Shown here: positions 7,909 to 17,326 of the stretch, piece by piece
Layout: each line of letters opens with the position of its first letter
How positions within the stretch are numbered: position 1 is the stretch's first letter
Origin: Paenibacillus methanolicus
GTDB lineage: Bacteria > Bacillota > Bacilli > Paenibacillales > Paenibacillaceae
Assembly: GCF_008124765.1 (NCBI RefSeq)
Contig: NZ_VNHS01000001.1
Coordinates: 1,054,001 to 1,118,000, forward strand
Reading direction: 5' to 3'
Length of the DNA: 64,000 bases
Notes under the pieces: generated by a model
What the model was told of the DNA's origin: nothing
Seen by the model: the letters and a program-made list of their open reading frames with translations, nothing else
Database searches by the model: none
Position numbers and translations under genes: made by a program

Positions 7909-8925
7909 ATGAAAGTTGCCGTATTAGGCTGCGGCGGGCTGGGACATGTCCACGCGCGCATTTACGCCGGGATGGAGGAAGTGTCGTTGACCGCGGTATG
8001 CGATATCGATGCCGGCCGGGCGGATCGTCTTGCCGAAGAGCTGGGCGTCGCCGCCTACGCCGATTTCCGCGACATGCTTGAGGAGGCGGAGTTTGACGTG
8101 ATCAGCATCGCGGTGCCGAGCTGGCTGCATCACGCGTACGCCGTCCAGGCCGCCCGCGCGGGGAAACACGTCATCTGCGAGAAGCCGATCGCGCTGACGG
8201 CGGAAGACGCCCGCGACATGATCGACGTCTGCGAGGCGAATGGGGTTCGGCTGTTCATTGGTCACGTCGTTCGGTTCTTCCCGGACTATGTCCACCTGAA
8301 GCAAACGTTGGATAACGGCGCGATCGGCAAGCCAGGCGTCGCGCACGCCTCCCGCAAAGGCGGACATCCCGCCGCGACGCATCCTTGGTATGCCGACGAA
8401 GCCAAAAGCGGAGGCGTCATCGTCGATCTGATGATTCACGATCTGGACTTTCTTCGTTGGTCGTTCGGCGAAGTCGCCCGGGTATACGGCATGGTTCGCA
8501 ATGAAGAATTGTTGGAATACGCGCTCGTCACGCTGGAATTCGAAAGCGGCGCCGTCGCGAACGTGGAGGCATATTGGGGCTATCCAGGCCAATTCCAGAC
8601 GAAAGCCGAGCTGGCCGGCAGCGGCGGCATCGTGCAGACTAGCAGCTTGGACAGCAGCTCGGTACGCGTTCACCGAAGAGAGTCGGCGTCCGAGAACGGG
8701 CCGTTCGTCGCGATTCCCGGCAGCCCGAGCTTCCATTCTCCGTACGAGCTGGAGCTGAAGCATTTTATCGCTTGTATCCGAGGCGAAGCCGAGCCGGCGG
8801 TCACCGCCCAAGATGCGCTGCGAGCGCTTGAGATCGCGCTCGCCGCCAAGCAGAGCAGCCAGACCGGCCATCCCGTGCAGCTCGCTCCCGCCGCTCAAGG
8901 ATACCATGGAGGTGACCACCGATGA
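7909..8925 (+). CDS. Gfo/Idh/MocA-family oxidoreductase, 338 aa
   Basis: An N-terminal Rossmann fold starts at residue 2 (VAVLGCGGLGHVHA) and carries the family motif EKP in ICEKPIAL. The C-terminal alpha/beta domain includes GGVIVDLMIHDLDFLRW, where the His of the H-D-x-D pattern is the usual catalytic residue. Such enzymes are NAD(P)-dependent dehydrogenases of sugars or inositols; the substrate is not evident. AAGGAG lies 9 nt before the ATG. The stop codon overlaps the next start (ATGA), so the two genes are translationally coupled. Confidence 0.92.
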   Translation: MKVAVLGCGGLGHVHARIYAGMEEVSLTAVCDIDAGRADRLAEELGVAAYADFRDMLEEAEFDVISIAVPSWLHHAYAVQAARAGKHVICEKPIALTAEDARDMIDVCEANGVRLFIGHVVRFFPDYVHLKQTLDNGAIGKPGVAHASRKGGHPAATHPWYADEAKSGGVIVDLMIHDLDFLRWSFGEVARVYGMVRNEELLEYALVTLEFESGAVANVEAYWGYPGQFQTKAELAGSGGIVQTSSLDSSSVRVHRRESASENGPFVAIPGSPSFHSPYELELKHFIACIRGEAEPAVTAQDALRALEIALAAKQSSQTGHPVQLAPAAQGYHGGDHR

Positions 8926-9917
8926 CAACGTTACGAATCGGCATGATCAGCTTCGCCCACGGCCATGCGTTCGCCTATTTTCACGCGCTGCGCCGCATGC
9001 CAGGCATCGAAATCTCAGGCATCGCCGACCCGGAGCGAGGACGCGTCCAATCGCTTACGGATGAATTCGGCATCCGTTACTTTGCGGATTACGAACAGCT
9101 GCTCGCGCTCGGCCTGGATGCCGTCGTCATTTGCTCCGAGAACGCGCTGCACGCCGAGCATGCGATCGCGGCCGCCAGAAGCGGCGCGCACGTCTTGTGC
9201 GAGAAACCGCTCGGCATAACGCCGGAACAGATGGATGCGATGATTCTCGCCTGCCGCGATCAAAGCGTCCAGCTGATGACCGCCTTCCCCTGCCGTTACC
9301 TGCCTGCGGTGCGCGAAGCCAAGCGGCTGATCGATCAAGGCGAGATCGGCGACATCGTGGCGATCAAGGGGACGAACCGCGGAACCTTCCCGGGCGGTTG
9401 GTTCGTCCGCCCCGAGTTGTCCGGCGGCGGCGCGCTGCTTGACCATACCGTCCACGTGATGGACTTGATGCACTGGATAACCGGCGCTAAGGCGGACACC
9501 GTCTATGCATACGCGGCGAACCTATTCCAGCCCGGACTGGATGTGGACGACGCCGGCATGCTCCACGTCCGTTTCGACAGCGGCGCGATCGGCGTCATCG
9601 ATACGAGCTGGTCGCGACAAGCGCCTTTCCCGACGTGGGGAGACGTGACCATGGAAATCACCGGCACGCGAGGTTCGCTCTTCGTCGACGCGCTCGCCCA
9701 GAAGAACGAAGTGTACAGTCGGTCCGCAGACCAAGGAAGATGGGATTATTGGGGAGACGACATGGATACGCATATGATCCAGGCGTTCATTGATGCGATA
9801 CGCAGCGGCAAGCCCGTGCCGATCAGCGGCGAAGACGGACGGCGGGCGGCGCTAGTCGCGCTGACGGGCTATCGCTCGATCGAAGCCGGACGCGCGATTC
9901 CGTTAATCGAGGCATAG
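8922..9917 (+). CDS. Gfo/Idh/MocA-family oxidoreductase, 331 aa
   Basis: Overlaps the upstream gene by 4 nt. The N-terminal dinucleotide-binding region is unusual: it reads RIGMISFAHGHAFAY, with the GxGxxG glycines partly replaced, a form common in one Gfo/Idh branch. The EKP motif is intact (LCEKPLGI), and the catalytic His lies in GGALLDHTVHVMDLMHW. Together with the upstream paralogue it probably oxidises and re-reduces or epimerises one sugar derivative. A terminator follows. Confidence 0.92.
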   Translation: MTTLRIGMISFAHGHAFAYFHALRRMPGIEISGIADPERGRVQSLTDEFGIRYFADYEQLLALGLDAVVICSENALHAEHAIAAARSGAHVLCEKPLGITPEQMDAMILACRDQSVQLMTAFPCRYLPAVREAKRLIDQGEIGDIVAIKGTNRGTFPGGWFVRPELSGGGALLDHTVHVMDLMHWITGAKADTVYAYAANLFQPGLDVDDAGMLHVRFDSGAIGVIDTSWSRQAPFPTWGDVTMEITGTRGSLFVDALAQKNEVYSRSADQGRWDYWGDDMDTHMIQAFIDAIRSGKPVPISGEDGRRAALVALTGYRSIEAGRAIPLIEA

Positions 9918-9929
9918 CGAATGATTGAG

Positions 9930-9958
9930 AGAGCAGCTCGCCGGAGCTGCTCTTTTTT
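9930..9958 (+). terminator. Intrinsic terminator of the oxidoreductase operon
   Basis: Stem AGAGCAGCTC / GAGCTGCTCT, loop GCCG, T run. Confidence 0.88.
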
Positions 9959-10055
9959 GGATGCATAAATAATCTAACCACCGCTCCCTTACCCTTATAA
10001 CCAATAATGACGTAAACAAATATAACACCATAGAAAATTTAATTCAGAAATCAGA

Positions 10056-10083
10056 TAGACAACGGCGAATTACGTTATATAAT
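10056..10083 (+). promoter_or_regulatory. SigA-type promoter of the ANTAR gene
   Basis: -35 TAGACA (10056-10061), 16-bp spacer, -10 TATAAT (10078-10083), 32 bp upstream of the start codon. Confidence 0.65.
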
Positions 10084-10114
10084 GTTACATAACTAACCAA
10101 AAGGAGTTCGGAGC

Positions 10115-10720
10115 ATGCGTGCCTTAGTCGTAATTGAAAATCGGAATATGCCGTCCCGGGAGTCAAGCGATGGCTTCCATTCCCCCGCATCGGCGGCGGC
10201 CGTCTTGCTCCGGAGCGGCTATCAGGTGACGTCCGCGTTCACGTGCGAGCAAGCCCTTCCCCTCTTGCCGGGCGCGGAAGCCTGCGTGCTTGACGTTCCG
10301 GTATCGGTCTTCTCCGAATGGAGAGAACAGCTAACCGTCCACCGCGCGCTCCCCATATTATGGTGGTATTCCGAGCATACCGCCAACCTGAAGCCCTCCG
10401 CCAACTTAGGCAGCATCGCGGCGGACGGCATCCTCTCTGCCAGCATGAATCCTGCTGAACTTGAATGGGCCTTCTATTTCGGCGCGAGGGCTTATCAAAC
10501 CAGGCGGCAATGGGCCAAGGAACGGGAGCAGCTGCTTACCCGACTGGAAGAGCGCAAGTGGATCGAGCGGGCGAAGGGCCTTCTGTCCAGCATGAGGAGC
10601 ATCTCGGAGGCCGAAGCGTACGATATGCTCCGCAAGCAGGCCATGAACGAACGCAGGCGCATCGGGGATGTCGCCGCTTCGGTCGTGAACGCTTATCAAC
10701 TTCTGCATGAACGACCTTAG
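10115..10720 (+). CDS. ANTAR-domain protein with receiver-like N-terminus, 201 aa
   Basis: The N-terminal ~125 residues resemble a response-regulator fold (MRALVVIENRNM, then an AVLLRSGYQVTSAF-type helix) but lack the acidic phosphorylation triad, so it is probably a pseudo-receiver. A coiled linker (EREQLLTRLEERKWIERAKGLL) leads into an ANTAR RNA-binding domain (residues ~145-198, ISEAEAYDMLRKQAMNERR). ANTAR proteins act as antiterminators by binding paired RNA hairpins. No obvious paired-hairpin target was recognised next to the gene. AAAGGAG precedes the ATG. Confidence 0.85.
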   Translation: MRALVVIENRNMPSRESSDGFHSPASAAAVLLRSGYQVTSAFTCEQALPLLPGAEACVLDVPVSVFSEWREQLTVHRALPILWWYSEHTANLKPSANLGSIAADGILSASMNPAELEWAFYFGARAYQTRRQWAKEREQLLTRLEERKWIERAKGLLSSMRSISEAEAYDMLRKQAMNERRRIGDVAASVVNAYQLLHERP

Positions 10721-10737
10721 CCTGCCAAACGCAAAAA

Positions 10738-10770
10738 AGGAACAGCCGCCAACGGATGGCGGTTGTTCCT
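10738..10770. terminator. Bidirectional terminator between convergent genes
   Basis: A 14-bp stem (one G-T pair) runs 10738-10751 / 10757-10770. T runs occur on both strands (TCTTT on plus, TTTTTT on minus), so it serves both the ANTAR and the GGDEF-EAL genes. Confidence 0.85.
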
Positions 10771-10786
10771 CTTTGTATTCGCGTCG

Positions 10787-13339
10787 TTACTGCGCTTCCG
10801 GCTTAACGACGGTCTCGAAGTCCGGACGAAGCGGATCGTAGTTCTTAATGAACGCTTCCGTCCAATCCGCGGCCGGCCTCGGCTTGCTTAACAGATAGCC
10901 TTGGAGCACGTCGCACGACTCTTGCCTCAAGTAAGCCAGCTGCTGCTGCGTCTCGACGCCTTCCGCGGTCACGCGCAGCTTCAAGCTGTGCGCCATCGCG
11001 ATGATCGTCTTGACGATTTCTTTCTCGTCCTCGTTCTCGTTCTGCACGAACGACTTGTCGATCTTGAGCACGTCCATCGGGAATCTCGCCAAGTAGCTGA
11101 GCGAGGAGTAGCCCGTGCCGAAGTCGTCCAGCGCGATTCGAATTCCGAGCGCCTTCAATTCCTTAAGCGTCTGAATGACGATATCCTCGTTATATATCGC
11201 CACGTTCTCGGTAATTTCGAGCGTCAGGCAGGACGGATCAAGCCTCGTGCTCTCCAGCACGGCGCGTACGTTGGCCACCAGATCCGGCTCCAGAAATTGC
11301 TTGCCCGACAAATTGACGGCAACGCCCAGCTGCCTACGGCCTTTGCGCTGCCAATTCTTCGTTTGTCTGCAGGCCTCCTGAAGCGTCCATAACCCGATGT
11401 CGCCGATGATTCCGGTCTCCTCGGCGATCGCGATGAATTCCACCGGGGAGACGAAGCCCAGCTCCGGATGCGTCCAGCGAATGAGCGCCTCGTTGCTGAC
11501 GATCCGGCCGCTCTGCAGGTCGACGAGCGGTTGATAGACGAGCGAGAATTGCTTCTGCTCCAGCGCTACGCGGAGGCCGGTCTCGATGACGATCCGGCGC
11601 TGCAGCTCCTCTTGCATTTTGCGATTGAACAACGTGTAGGCGTTCCCGCCCTGCTGCTTCGCCTTGAACATCGCCACGTCGGCGGATGAGACCAGGACGT
11701 CTTCCGAACGGCCGTCAGCCGGATAGCTGCTAATCCCGATACTAACCGTCGTCTTGAACGCGTTGCCTTCCCAGGCGAACGGTCTCGCCAATCGAGCCAG
11801 CAAGCTCTTCGCATAGGCAAGCGTCTGTTCTTCGTCCGTTCCGGATAGGATGACGATAAACTCGTCTCCGCCCATACGGTAAGCGATCGCGTCCGAAGGA
11901 AGCATATCCGATATACGCGCAGCGATCTCTTGCAGCAGCGCATCGCCCATGCCATGGCCGTACAGATCGTTCGCATTCTTGAACCGGTCTACGTCGATGA
12001 AGGCAAGATAGAACGGGCTCGTCCCCTCTTCATGAATTCGTCTGGCCAGTTCGCGTTGGAACGCAAGGCGGTTGTACAGTCCGGTCAAAGAATCGTGAAA
12101 CGCCACGTGAAGCGCATCTTCGTTCTTCTGGTTCAACTCGCTCATCGTATTCAGCAGGTTGGTCGAGAGCAGATTGAACCGTTCGGTCAATTGCCCAAGC
12201 TCGTCCCTGCGCCCGACGTGAACCGTCTCGCCGAAATTCCCTTTGGCGATCTCCTCGACTCCGCGAAGCAGCCGTTTGATCGGATTCAGCAAGAATCCCG
12301 CCAGCAAATAAGAGACCGCGAACAGGAGAAGCAGCAGAATGCCGAATCGCTTGAAATCCGCCATCATCCGCACGTTCAGCTCCCGTTCGACGATATCGTA
12401 ATCGTAGACGATGGCAAGCACGTATGGCGGATTCGTCTGAAGCGGGATATAGCTCTTCAAAATATTCCGGCCCAGCGCTCTCGTGATGTCCGTCACTTGG
12501 GCGCCGGACTCCCAAGCTTTCGCGATATTGGCGAAATCTTGACCGTTCCGGTATACATAGGTCCCGTAGCGGATCGGATGATTGTCCAGAGGCTGGAACA
12601 TCGCGTTATCCAGCTCCTCCACGTTCACCAGCTGCCGAATGGTTAACGGATTGAAGACCGTGAATTCCATTAAGCCTTCCACGCTTTTCATTTGCCGTTC
12701 GAAAATCGCTTCCGGGCTCATCTGGCTTTTGAGCTTGACAAAGGAACTTTCCTGGATGAACAAGTTGAGCAAATAGTCGGTCGAGCCATCGTTATAGAAT
12801 CCCCATCGCTCGTTCTTTGCGACGACCGAGGTTTTGTTCGCGAACGCGCTCGTCCAATAATAGCGATGCGTCTGGCCGTCCGCATCGGTCACTTGCTGAC
12901 GGCCGAGCAGCTCCTGCAGCGCGCCATCCCAGATCTCCCGATCCGTGGCCCGAATGCCGATATCCTTCGGATTCGACGCGCGCAGCGACTCGATGCCGCC
13001 GTTCGCCTCGCCGAACAAAGTGATAGAGGAGATGTCCATTTCCTCCACCAACGCGGCCAATTGTTCGTTGGAGACGTCGTCGATTCGCTTGGGCAGCCTC
13101 GACTGCGCCGCTTGCGAAGCGAATTTCAACTTATCGTCCATCGACTGCTGCGCCACATCGAAGCCGTTCTGCGCGTATTCCGCGCTTATCGCCATCTGGC
13201 GGGAGAGCATGCCGAACTTATTATTAAGATTGTCGATTAACATATCCTTTGCCGATAGGAAGGATAACATGCCGTGAAGCGCCAAGAGAACGGACATGGA
13301 CAATGTGATGAGCAGCGCAATTTTAGTTTTGAGTGACAT
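10787..13339 (-). CDS. Membrane-bound GGDEF-EAL protein, c-di-GMP turnover, 850 aa
   Basis: From the N-terminus: a membrane helix, a ~290-residue extracytoplasmic sensor region, a second membrane helix (FGILLLLLFAVSYLLAGFLL), HAMP, GGDEF and EAL. The GGDEF active site is intact (YRMGGDEF), and the EAL domain keeps EALIRW, DDFGTGYSS and EGVET. Both cyclase and phosphodiesterase activity are therefore possible. The start is set at the second ATG (13339) because GGGAG lies upstream of it; an ATG seven codons earlier (13360) has no binding site. Confidence 0.92.
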   Translation of the reverse strand: MSLKTKIALLITLSMSVLLALHGMLSFLSAKDMLIDNLNNKFGMLSRQMAISAEYAQNGFDVAQQSMDDKLKFASQAAQSRLPKRIDDVSNEQLAALVEEMDISSITLFGEANGGIESLRASNPKDIGIRATDREIWDGALQELLGRQQVTDADGQTHRYYWTSAFANKTSVVAKNERWGFYNDGSTDYLLNLFIQESSFVKLKSQMSPEAIFERQMKSVEGLMEFTVFNPLTIRQLVNVEELDNAMFQPLDNHPIRYGTYVYRNGQDFANIAKAWESGAQVTDITRALGRNILKSYIPLQTNPPYVLAIVYDYDIVERELNVRMMADFKRFGILLLLLFAVSYLLAGFLLNPIKRLLRGVEEIAKGNFGETVHVGRRDELGQLTERFNLLSTNLLNTMSELNQKNEDALHVAFHDSLTGLYNRLAFQRELARRIHEEGTSPFYLAFIDVDRFKNANDLYGHGMGDALLQEIAARISDMLPSDAIAYRMGGDEFIVILSGTDEEQTLAYAKSLLARLARPFAWEGNAFKTTVSIGISSYPADGRSEDVLVSSADVAMFKAKQQGGNAYTLFNRKMQEELQRRIVIETGLRVALEQKQFSLVYQPLVDLQSGRIVSNEALIRWTHPELGFVSPVEFIAIAEETGIIGDIGLWTLQEACRQTKNWQRKGRRQLGVAVNLSGKQFLEPDLVANVRAVLESTRLDPSCLTLEITENVAIYNEDIVIQTLKELKALGIRIALDDFGTGYSSLSYLARFPMDVLKIDKSFVQNENEDEKEIVKTIIAMAHSLKLRVTAEGVETQQQLAYLRQESCDVLQGYLLSKPRPAADWTEAFIKNYDPLRPDFETVVKPEAQ

Positions 13340-13488
13340 CCGAATCTCGAACTCCCGCATCAGAATCGACTTGGTCTACGATAATAATGAAGCCGTGTAT
13401 TAAAATTTTATCATTGTCCGCGTAAATTCGCCATTCTTATTCGTCATTTTTCGACAGAGAAAATATTGTCACCGGATCGACAAATAGA

Positions 13489-13504
13489 GCAGCCATTCGG
13501 CTGC
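13489..13504 (-). terminator. Weak terminator-like hairpin after the decayed operon
   Basis: Stem GCAGCC / GGCTGC with loop GAAT on the minus strand, then TCTATTTG. It is weak and may not function. Confidence 0.3.
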
Positions 13505-13611
13505 CCGGATTCCCCTCCCCTATGCTCATGTCTTCACGCTGCAAGTTAACCCCTCTCTGAGGAGATTCGTCCCGGCTACCCGCGTACTCGGCTGCCTCGC
13601 GCATGCCGCCG

Positions 13612-13771
13612 TTAACCGCGGTACTCGGCCGGCGTCACGCCCGCGTGCGCCTTGAACGTCTTGATGAAGTAGCTTTGATTGTCGTAAATGAGACGGTCGC
13701 AAATCTCTTGAACCGTATGCTGCGTTTGATCCAACAGCTTCTTGGCCCGCTCCATCTTCTGGTCGGTCACT
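13612..13771 (-). pseudogene. Remnant of an AraC-family regulator (C-terminal helix-turn-helix only)
   Basis: Read on the minus strand, the frame gives DQKMERAKKLLDQTQ, then VQEICDRLIYDNQSYF and FKAHAGVTPAEYRG before a TAA. This is the last ~50 residues of an AraC-type DNA-binding domain with no N-terminus. It is joined directly to the truncated permease upstream, so a deletion has removed the end of one gene and most of the other. Confidence 0.8.
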
Positions 13772-14310
13772 GGCCGACTCGATGAACTCCTGATGGATGC
13801 CCATGAAGAACTGCCGGAGCATGAACGTGCCGAGCACGCTGAAGCTGCCCAGCAGAATCAAGCCCAGATGGCTGTCGAACAGCCCGATCTGGCGGTACAG
13901 TATGAACTGCGGAATTAAGATCGCTTGACCGGGCACCATATAGGTCGCCAATACGACGAGGAAGACATAGCCGCTCCCTTTGAACCGGATCCTGGAGAAA
14001 CCGTACGCCGCGAGCGCGGAGATGAATGCCGAGACGACCGTCGTGGTCAACCCACCTTAACCGAATTGAGATAATACTTCCAGAACGGGTAATCGCCGGC
14101 CCACACCTCCTTGTAGTTGGCGATCGCGTTCCACTGCTTCGGGATCCATTCCACCGGATAGACGAACACGCCCTACTCGACCTTGAACGACGTCGCCAGC
14201 ATCCAGATGAAAGGCAGCAAGAACAGGATGCTGATCGCGAACATGAACACCGTGAGCAACCCTTTGCGCCGGTTGAAGCCTTCCCTTCCCTTACGACACG
14301 CGTCAACCAC
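13772..14310 (-). pseudogene. Decayed CUT1 sugar permease (MalG type): stop codon, frameshift, 3' truncation
   Basis: The frame starts at a GTG (14310) behind AGGAGAG and gives GLLTVFMFAISILFLLPFIW. It meets an in-frame TAG at 14173-14175 (FKVE*GVFVYP), then continues to LNSVKVG, where a one-base loss near 14051 shifts the frame to LTTTVVSAFISALAAYGF. The homology ends at FIESAS, before the conserved EAA loop is complete, where it abuts the AraC remnant. Three independent lesions show that the gene is dead. Confidence 0.88.
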
Positions 14311-14317
14311 CTCTCTC

Positions 14318-15000
14318 CTAATAATTGACCCATCGCTTCTGCGCGATCCATTGTCCGAACGTGATCGGCAGCACGAACACGAACAGCACGACGGCGATCG
14401 ACGACGCGTAACCGACCTTCAAATTGACGAATGCCGTGTCGTACAAATACCACACCATGAGCGACGTCGAGCCGATCGGGCCGCCCTGTGTCATGACCGC
14501 GATAATATCGAACACCTTGAACGTTGCGATCATGCCCGTCACGAGCAGGAAGCACGACGTCGGCGACAAGAGCGGGAACGTGATCCGGCTGAATCTCGTC
14601 CAGCCGCCGGCCCCGTCGATAGCCGCGGCTTCGTACAGATCCTTCGGAATCGATTGCAAGCCCGCGATGTAGATGTGAGGTTGAATCCGATCGACGTCCA
14701 GATGACGATCATCATGATCGAGACCAGCGCGAAGTTCGGATCGGCGATCCACATCGGCGGGTTGACGATGCCTAAGCCGACCCAATCGATGCCGCTCCAG
14801 CCCTGCACGAAATTCCAATCGGCGAAGCTGAGCACGATCGTAGCCAAGATCGGAAGCAGCACCAGCAGGAACACGCCGATCAGCATCGGGCTAACGAACA
14901 GCCAACCCGCCATGTTCTCGCCGGCAGCCAGCGAACGCAGACGCGACCTTGCGGCATGCCGGGACGAGACCGCGCCGGCGCGCGCCGTCGTCTTATTCAT
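14318..15000 (-). pseudogene. Frameshifted CUT1 sugar permease (MalF/UgpA type)
   Basis: ATG at 15000 with GAGGTG upstream. The frame reads through two helices (WLFVSPMLIGVFLLVLLPIL) to WTSIGFNL. A one-base deletion near 14675-14682 then moves the homology to another frame: IYIAGLQSIPKDLYEAAAIDGAGG and on to QKRWVNY and a TAG. Restoring one base would give an intact ~230-residue C-terminal match including the EAA loop. No binding-protein gene is left beside it. Confidence 0.88.
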
Positions 15001-15036
15001 GATTAGACACCTCGTTTCGCAAGCGTAGTTGTCCTT

Positions 15037-15042
15037 ATTATA
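15037..15042 (-). promoter_or_regulatory. Residual -10 element of the decayed operon
   Basis: A perfect TATAAT lies 37 bp upstream of the frameshifted permease start, without a recognisable -35, as in activator-dependent promoters. Confidence 0.3.
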
Positions 15043-15114
15043 GAGAATCCGGCACTGTCCGCGATGACGGTATTTTGATCAATTTGGCGCTTATATTGAC
15101 CTCTTCCGGATGAA

Positions 15115-15158
15115 ATGAAAAAGGCGGCCGCCGGACGAAACATCCGGTGAACCGCCTT
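15115..15158 (-). terminator. Intrinsic terminator of the hybrid kinase gene
   Basis: Minus strand: stem AAGGCGG / CCGCCTT with an inner stem (CCGGA / TCCGG), followed by TTTTCATTT. Confidence 0.75.
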
Positions 15159-15204
15159 CCTACATCTTCATTCGCTTACTCGCGTCGCTTGTCTCTCTTC
15201 CGAA

Positions 15205-17145
15205 CTAGCCCGCCGATAAATTCGGCTCGTGCTGTTCCTTATACCGTTCGATCACGGTCGAGATGGCGTCGATGCTGATCGGCTTGCTTATATAATCGTC
15301 CATCCCCAGCGCCAAGTATTTCTGCTTGTCGCCTTTGATCGCATGCGCCGTCACGGCGACGACGACCGGTATCTTCTTACCCGCCTGCGATTCCTTGATG
15401 AGCTTGCACGCCTCGAGTCCGTCCATGATCGGCAGCTGGATGTCCATGAACACAATATCGTACGGATACCGCTGATGCGCCTCGACCGCTTCGCGGCCAT
15501 CGGACACGACGGTTGCCGTATAGCCTAGTTTCTCGATCATCCGTTTCAACACGATTTGGTTCACCTCGTTGTCCTCGGCGATCAGAATTTTGAGCGATTG
15601 ATGCGTGAGGTTGCTCTCCTCGTCCGGTTGATCGCCGCTGGCGCTCTGGCGCGAAGCCGTTTGGAATCGCACGGTGAACCGGAACGTGGAGCCCGGTTCG
15701 CCTTCCGTCGTCTCGTACCATATTCGCCCGCCCAACAGTTCGACCAGCTTCTTGCAGATCGCAAGGCCGAGTCCGGTTCCTTCGACGGAGCGGGACATGA
15801 AGGAATCGACCTGATAGAACGGCTCGAACAAATAAGGAATCTTCTCTAACGGAACGCCGACCCCCGTATCCCGAACCGCGAATTCGAGCGTCACCTCCTC
15901 CTCCTGCCGTCCGGCTTGACGAACTGAGATGGCGATCGCTCCGTTCGGCGTGAACTTCAGCGCGTTGCTCAGCAGGTTCATCAAGATTTGCCGCAGCTTC
16001 ATGATGTCGCCGCAGACGAACTCCGGAACGGACGAGCTGACGGAGGTGGAAATATCCAGATTCTTCTGCATGGCTTTGGGCAAAAACATATTCAGCGTGT
16101 CCAGCAGAACGTCGCGTACCTTGAAGTGGCTCTCGACGAGCTCCTCCTTGCCGGATTCGATCTTCGAGAAATCGAGAATGTCGTTGATGATCGTCAGCAG
16201 CGTCTCGCCGCTCTTCTTGATAATCTGCACGTATTCCCGCTGTTCGGCGTCTAGACTCGTTTCCATGAGCAGGTCCGTAATCCCGATGACCCCATTCATC
16301 GGCGTGCGGATTTCGTGGCTCATCATCGCCAGAAATTCGCTCTTCGCTTTGTTCGTCTTCTCCGCGGCTTCCTTTTCGATCATCAGCTTCTTCTGTTCCG
16401 TCATGTCCTTGGCGATCAAATAGAAGCCGACCGATCTCCCGTGGATAATGATCGGCGCGAGCGTGCATAACACTTCGACGGCGCCGTCCTCCCGGTTCAG
16501 GATGAAGTTCAAGTTCTGCTCGACCGACTGATAATCCGACTTCATCTCGAAGATCCGCTCCAGATTGGCTTGACCGATCAACCTGGCGATGCTGGAGCCG
16601 ATCAGCTCGGGAATCGTATAGCCGGTCAACTGTTCCGCCATTTGGTTCCCGTTCATGATTTTGCCGTCGAGCCCGAACGAGATGATGGCGTCATGATTGT
16701 ACTTCTTCAGCGACGTATAGCGTTCAATGCTTTCCTGCAGACTTTGCTCGGCAATCTTGCTCTTCGAAATATCGACGACTTGCAAAATATAGAACAGCGG
16801 CTGCCCGGAATGCTCTTCGCGCGCAAGCGAAATCTGAGCCGACGCCCAAATAGTCCTGCCTTCTTCCTTCGTGTACGTAATCTCGATATCGATCAGCGAC
16901 TCCTGGCCGTCGACTAATCGGGTCAACAGAGATTCGAGCCCTTCTCTGCCCTCGCCGCTCAATAGCGACTTCGGGTCTTGTTGGACGATCTCCTCCTCCG
17001 TGTAACCGAAAATGCGGCATGCGGACGGATTGATGCTGAGCCACATATATTCCAGCGAGATGAACGCGATGCCGATCGGGGAATGATGAAAGACATGATC
17101 GAATAGCGCTCGGTGACCAATGGTATGTATAGGACTCGACTGCAT
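15205..17145 (-). CDS. Hybrid sensor histidine kinase, PAS-PAS-HisKA-HATPase-REC, 646 aa
   Basis: The start at 17145 is chosen because GGAAGGAG precedes it; the longer open frame lacks one. No membrane helix is seen, so it should be cytoplasmic. Two PAS domains (~10-120 and ~130-250) are followed by HisKA with His277 (MMSHEIRTPMNG), an HATPase with DTGVGVP and GTGLGLAICKKL, and a C-terminal receiver with Asp568 (FMDIQLPIMDG). The architecture is that of a phosphorelay kinase. No partner HPt or output gene is adjacent. Confidence 0.93.
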   Translation of the reverse strand: MQSSPIHTIGHRALFDHVFHHSPIGIAFISLEYMWLSINPSACRIFGYTEEEIVQQDPKSLLSGEGREGLESLLTRLVDGQESLIDIEITYTKEEGRTIWASAQISLAREEHSGQPLFYILQVVDISKSKIAEQSLQESIERYTSLKKYNHDAIISFGLDGKIMNGNQMAEQLTGYTIPELIGSSIARLIGQANLERIFEMKSDYQSVEQNLNFILNREDGAVEVLCTLAPIIIHGRSVGFYLIAKDMTEQKKLMIEKEAAEKTNKAKSEFLAMMSHEIRTPMNGVIGITDLLMETSLDAEQREYVQIIKKSGETLLTIINDILDFSKIESGKEELVESHFKVRDVLLDTLNMFLPKAMQKNLDISTSVSSSVPEFVCGDIMKLRQILMNLLSNALKFTPNGAIAISVRQAGRQEEEVTLEFAVRDTGVGVPLEKIPYLFEPFYQVDSFMSRSVEGTGLGLAICKKLVELLGGRIWYETTEGEPGSTFRFTVRFQTASRQSASGDQPDEESNLTHQSLKILIAEDNEVNQIVLKRMIEKLGYTATVVSDGREAVEAHQRYPYDIVFMDIQLPIMDGLEACKLIKESQAGKKIPVVVAVTAHAIKGDKQKYLALGMDDYISKPISIDAISTVIERYKEQHEPNLSAG

Positions 17146-17225
17146 AATAATTACAGCTCCTTCCAGGTGGTAGACAAAGAAATATTCATTTTTACCCGTT
17201 TCGCTTACGCGCGAAACATCCCAAC

Positions 17226-17252
17226 AAAAAAAGCCCTCGCGGGCTTTTTTTT
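17226..17252. terminator. Bidirectional intrinsic terminator
   Basis: A runs, GCCC, loop TCGC, GGGC and T run; symmetrical on both strands. It lies between the 5' end of the kinase gene and the 3' end of the 5TM-GGDEF gene. Confidence 0.85.
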
Positions 17253-17326
17253 GAATGACAGGAATGAGCTTGACTCGCGAACGCGTGCCTCCGGTACAAG
17301 ACGTCACCAGCGCCGCTTCACCTCGT

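Noticed and set aside
13526-14050. Intact 174-aa permease gene
   Set aside because: Its C-terminal ~80 codons are an out-of-frame reading of the AraC remnant; the permease homology stops at FIESAS and the 5' part is in another frame.
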